Of a DNA stretch of 64,000 nucleotides, positions 61,421-64,000 are shown piece by piece. The stretch is from Rhodoferax sp. OV413 (lineage in GTDB: Bacteria > Pseudomonadota > Gammaproteobacteria > Burkholderiales > Burkholderiaceae_C), in the NCBI RefSeq assembly GCF_900104385.1, contig NZ_FNJA01000002.1:558001-622000 (forward strand). Direction: 5' to 3'. The translations under genes were made by a program, and so were the position numbers. The notes under the pieces are model-generated. The model had not been told where the DNA came from, made no database searches, and worked only from the letters and a program-made list of their open reading frames with translations. Every line of letters begins with the position of its first letter. Within the stretch, counting starts at the first letter, position 1.

Positions 61421-62845
61421 GTGCAGTCTTTAAGCTCCATCCATCCGGTGATCACGTTCCGCAACATCCACGGTGAAGCGATGCGCGGCACCCTCACAAG
61501 CTACCAGAAACGCGCTCTGGTGATGGAGGTCTATAGCCCCAATGCGATTGTGCAGATCAGCGAAGTGGTGCATGACCTCACGGTACGCGCTGGCGACAAG
61601 AGCATTTACAAGGGCAAGGCGGTGGTGGTCAGCCTGGTCAACACCGGGCTGATGACCGTGGTGTCGGTTACCTTGACCGACGATTGGAACGAAGTCCTCG
61701 GTATCCAGTCCGATCCGGCATCCTTCGCGCAGCAGGCTGCGGCCTTCGTTGAAGACTGGACTTCACGTTTCACCATCGCGCAGGACTACCAGGTCGCCGT
61801 CAGTGAACTGCGTGCCTACCTGGCCGACGTATCGCGCTGGGTCGATCAGGCCGATCTGGTGGCAACCTTGCCGCGCGAAGCCTCAGGGCGTTTGCGGGAG
61901 GACGTGTTTATGGGCATCGCGCAACCACTGATTCTGAAGGCCCGCGATTACTTTGATCGGTTTGAAGCCGTAGCCAGCGCCATTGAGCCCGAACTGAAAA
62001 CTGCGCACCGCGTGTTCGCACAAGCCGCCATTCATCCGCTGATCTTGCGGGCACCGTTTGTCTACCGCACCTTCGCCAAACCTATGGGTTATGCGGGCGA
62101 CTACGAGATGGTTAACCAAATGCTCACCGATCCACGGGAGGGCGGCAGTACCTACTTCCAGATCGTCAACACCCTGTTCCTGCAGGCGGCCGTGGCCCGC
62201 GCCCACCGTAATCGCATCGACATCCTGGACGGTTATCTCGCGCGCCTTCCAGTGGGATCAGACGAAGCTGCCGAACCGATCCATATCCTGAACGTAGGCT
62301 GCGGGCCAGCGATTGAAGTGCAGCGACTGATAGCGAACCATCCGACGCCCGAACGCCTGCACTTCACGCTGATGGACTTTAGCGAAGAAACCCTGGCCTA
62401 CACCCAGGCCCGCATTGACGAAGCCTGCGCCAGGCGCGGCGTGCGCATTACGGTGGAATGGGTCAATGAATCGGTGCACAACCTGCTGAAGCGGGCCTCG
62501 GGTTCCGCGTCGCGGAAGTTGAACGAGCAGATGTTCGACTTTGTCTACTGCGCCGGCCTGTTCGACTATTTGTCTGAAAAAGTATGCCAGCGGCTACTCA
62601 AGTATTTTGCGGCCCGCACCAAATCCGATGGCACCATTCTGGTGACCAACGTGCATTCGAGCAATCCCGAGAAAAACACCATGGAGCATTTGCTCGAGTG
62701 GCATTTGATTTACCGTGACGAAGAAGAAATGCGTCACCTCGCCCCCACCACATGCGAGGTGCGCAGCATCTATACCGACGACACCGGCGTCAACGTTTTT
62801 CTGGAATTGCAGAACACGGCGCTGTCCTTGGACACGATGGCTTGA
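61421..62845 (+). CDS. SAM-dependent methyltransferase, PhcB-like (3-hydroxy fatty acid methyl ester synthesis)
   Basis: This 474-residue protein has an N-terminal beta-rich region (about residues 8-90) with a PilZ-like pattern but without the cyclic-di-GMP motifs, a helical middle and a Rossmann methyltransferase domain. The SAM site is N-V-G-C-G-P-A-I-E-V near 290-300, followed by F-T-L-M-D-F-S-E-E-T-L. It resembles PhcB, which makes the methyl ester signal of Ralstonia solanacearum, and the next gene resembles its sensor PhcS. Confidence in the exact function is moderate. GTG 61421 is chosen because it starts just before the conserved part; the frame is open to 61214. Confidence 0.7.
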   Translation: MQSLSSIHPVITFRNIHGEAMRGTLTSYQKRALVMEVYSPNAIVQISEVVHDLTVRAGDKSIYKGKAVVVSLVNTGLMTVVSVTLTDDWNEVLGIQSDPASFAQQAAAFVEDWTSRFTIAQDYQVAVSELRAYLADVSRWVDQADLVATLPREASGRLREDVFMGIAQPLILKARDYFDRFEAVASAIEPELKTAHRVFAQAAIHPLILRAPFVYRTFAKPMGYAGDYEMVNQMLTDPREGGSTYFQIVNTLFLQAAVARAHRNRIDILDGYLARLPVGSDEAAEPIHILNVGCGPAIEVQRLIANHPTPERLHFTLMDFSEETLAYTQARIDEACARRGVRITVEWVNESVHNLLKRASGSASRKLNEQMFDFVYCAGLFDYLSEKVCQRLLKYFAARTKSDGTILVTNVHSSNPEKNTMEHLLEWHLIYRDEEEMRHLAPTTCEVRSIYTDDTGVNVFLELQNTALSLDTMA

Positions 62846-62855
62846 CGCCGCGACG

Positions 62856-64000
62856 ATGCAGCCGCAGATTCACCTCGGATACCAGGCAGAGTTGGCGAAT
62901 TTTCGCCTGGCATACAGCCGCGTCGGCTGCGCGTTGGCAATTGTGCTGGTGCTCGGAGGTGTGGCGCTGGACCACGCGTTTTACCCGGACCAGGTCTGGG
63001 CGCTGGGCTTGGCCCGGCTGTGGACAAGCGGGGTCCTGGTGTTGCTGCTCGGTGCGCTGTACACCCCTCGGCTGGCCAGCACCTATGTGCGTGTTATCAC
63101 TCTGCTCTGGCTGGCCCTGCCCCAGATCATGATCGCCTGGATGATCTACCGTACACAAGGCGCAGCGTCTCCCTATGTATTCGGTCTGAGCTTGGCACTG
63201 TATGCAGCCGGCATCATCATGCCGATCAGTTTTCTGCAGGGGATTTCGCTGGGCGTTTTCACTTTCGTGGCCTATATTTTGGCCTGCTTGGGGTTTGCAG
63301 CGGGTGCGCCGGACAATGCGTCGGTGCTGGCAGGCAATACGCTGTTTTTGGTGTTCTCCGCCACCATCTCCGCCGGTTGCACCTGGTTTAACGAAAAAGC
63401 TCGGCTGCAGCTGTTCCAGCTACAGCATGAAGTGTCTGAAAAAAACACCGCCCTGCAACAAACCAACAAAGCCCTGGCCGAGATCAAGGGCCACATGATG
63501 CAGCAAGAAAAAATGGCCGCCCTCGGCACTTTGGCCGCGGGCCTGCTGCACGAAGTAAACAATCCGGTGAACTACAGCCTGATGGCCCTGAACATGTCGA
63601 TGATGGACCCCTTGGTGGCCAATAGCCCCGAGCTCAAGGAAAGCCTGGGCGACGCCAAGGAGGGCATGCAGCGCGTGCAAAGCATCGTCTCCGACCTCAA
63701 GACCTTCGCCTACCAAAAGCCTGGCGACGAAACCAATACTCGCATCTTCTTGTTCGAGAAAGCCCTGCAGTCGGCCTTGCGCCTGACCGGCTTCGAGCTC
63801 AAGGGGATTGCGGTGACCGTCGAATTGCCGATGGACACCCATGTGCGCGGCGACGAACCGGCGCTCATCGGCGTGCTGATCAATCTGCTGGGCAATGCGG
63901 CGCTGGCCTTGCACAAGGCCGCGCGCACCGGGCCGCGCATCGATGTGCGCGCGGTGCGCACGGGCGAGCGGCTGGAGGTCACGGTGCGTGACAACGGCAC
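62856..64000 (+). CDS. sensor histidine kinase with six membrane helices, PhcS-like (3' end outside window)
   Basis: The frame starts at ATG 62856, eleven bases after the methyltransferase stop, and is open to the window end (381 codons seen). Six hydrophobic helices lie in the first about 178 residues. A coiled-coil linker follows, then the phospho-acceptor H-box G-L-L-H-E-V-N-N-P-V-N-Y with His232, the N-box I-N-L-L-G-N-A-A-L-A-L and the G1-box V-R-D-N-G at the end. The layout matches PhcS, the sensor of the 3-hydroxy fatty acid methyl ester signal. A response regulator (PhcR) would be expected beyond base 64000. Confidence 0.75.
   Translation, partial: MQPQIHLGYQAELANFRLAYSRVGCALAIVLVLGGVALDHAFYPDQVWALGLARLWTSGVLVLLLGALYTPRLASTYVRVITLLWLALPQIMIAWMIYRTQGAASPYVFGLSLALYAAGIIMPISFLQGISLGVFTFVAYILACLGFAAGAPDNASVLAGNTLFLVFSATISAGCTWFNEKARLQLFQLQHEVSEKNTALQQTNKALAEIKGHMMQQEKMAALGTLAAGLLHEVNNPVNYSLMALNMSMMDPLVANSPELKESLGDAKEGMQRVQSIVSDLKTFAYQKPGDETNTRIFLFEKALQSALRLTGFELKGIAVTVELPMDTHVRGDEPALIGVLINLLGNAALALHKAARTGPRIDVRAVRTGERLEVTVRDNG

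Overview
The window is a GC-rich stretch of a betaproteobacterial chromosome, most likely from the family Comamonadaceae (Rhodoferax, Polaromonas or Acidovorax relatives). The protein sequences look like that family throughout. The gene order dapB-exbB-exbD-leuS-lptE-holA-proA and the presence of a proteobacterial-type GshA fit it. So does a dispersed repeat that I remember as common in Comamonadaceae genomes, although that is memory and not a search. I see no rRNA, tRNA, CRISPR array, insertion sequence, prophage or replication origin.

Layout. 0-7 kb: the end of dapB, an ExbB/ExbD pair, leuS, lptE, holA and proA, all on the + strand. 7-15 kb: an orphan amino-acid binding protein, gshA, the potassium transporter kup, a chemoreceptor and nadB. 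15-22 kb: a minus-strand operon nadC-nadA-pabBC facing nadB, then a + strand aldehyde dehydrogenase and a BenE-type transporter. 21.8-30 kb: a tight minus-strand type IV pilus operon pilE-fimT-pilV-pilW-pilX-pilY1 ending in a TonB-like protein. 30-34.8 kb: gshB, a class II glutamine amidotransferase, a DHA2 drug transporter, a small Cys-rich protein and an unrecognised membrane protein. 35-39 kb: a ferric iron ABC transporter fbpABC, then a 25-codon small ORF and two strong terminators. 39-45 kb: glcB, an IclR regulator divergent from an HMG-CoA-lyase/class III CoA-transferase pair, and a LysR regulator. 45-49.5 kb: a FecI/FecR/TonB-receptor iron-signalling set. 49.6-60.6 kb: psiF, argS, a SPOR protein, dsbA, lptA-lptB-rpoN, an rRNA methyltransferase, a PIN protein, an FMN glutamate-synthase-like protein and a UPF0149/SEC-C protein. 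60.6-64 kb: an NTF2-like protein, then a methyltransferase plus six-helix sensor kinase that resemble PhcB/PhcS of the Ralstonia fatty-acid methyl ester quorum-sensing system. The kinase runs off the window.

Themes. Iron is handled by two separate systems (Fbp import and Fec-type surface signalling), and each has a plausible Fur-type palindrome upstream. Glutathione synthesis is split between gshA (8 kb) and gshB (30 kb). De novo NAD synthesis (nadB, nadA, nadC) is complete and linked to folate synthesis through a PabB-PabC fusion. Surface and outer-membrane functions recur: type IV pili, LptA/LptB/LptE, and chemotaxis.

The most striking non-gene signal is a roughly 55-80 bp, two-hairpin repeat present in at least 14 copies here. 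Half of them lie in frame inside genes (exbB, leuS, proA twice, benE, rpoN, and the 3' end of the PIN gene). Others supply stop codons or last residues to neighbouring genes. Second in interest are the Phc-like signalling pair with a structured, terminator-like leader, and a hairpin that would hide the ribosome binding site of the TonB-dependent receptor.
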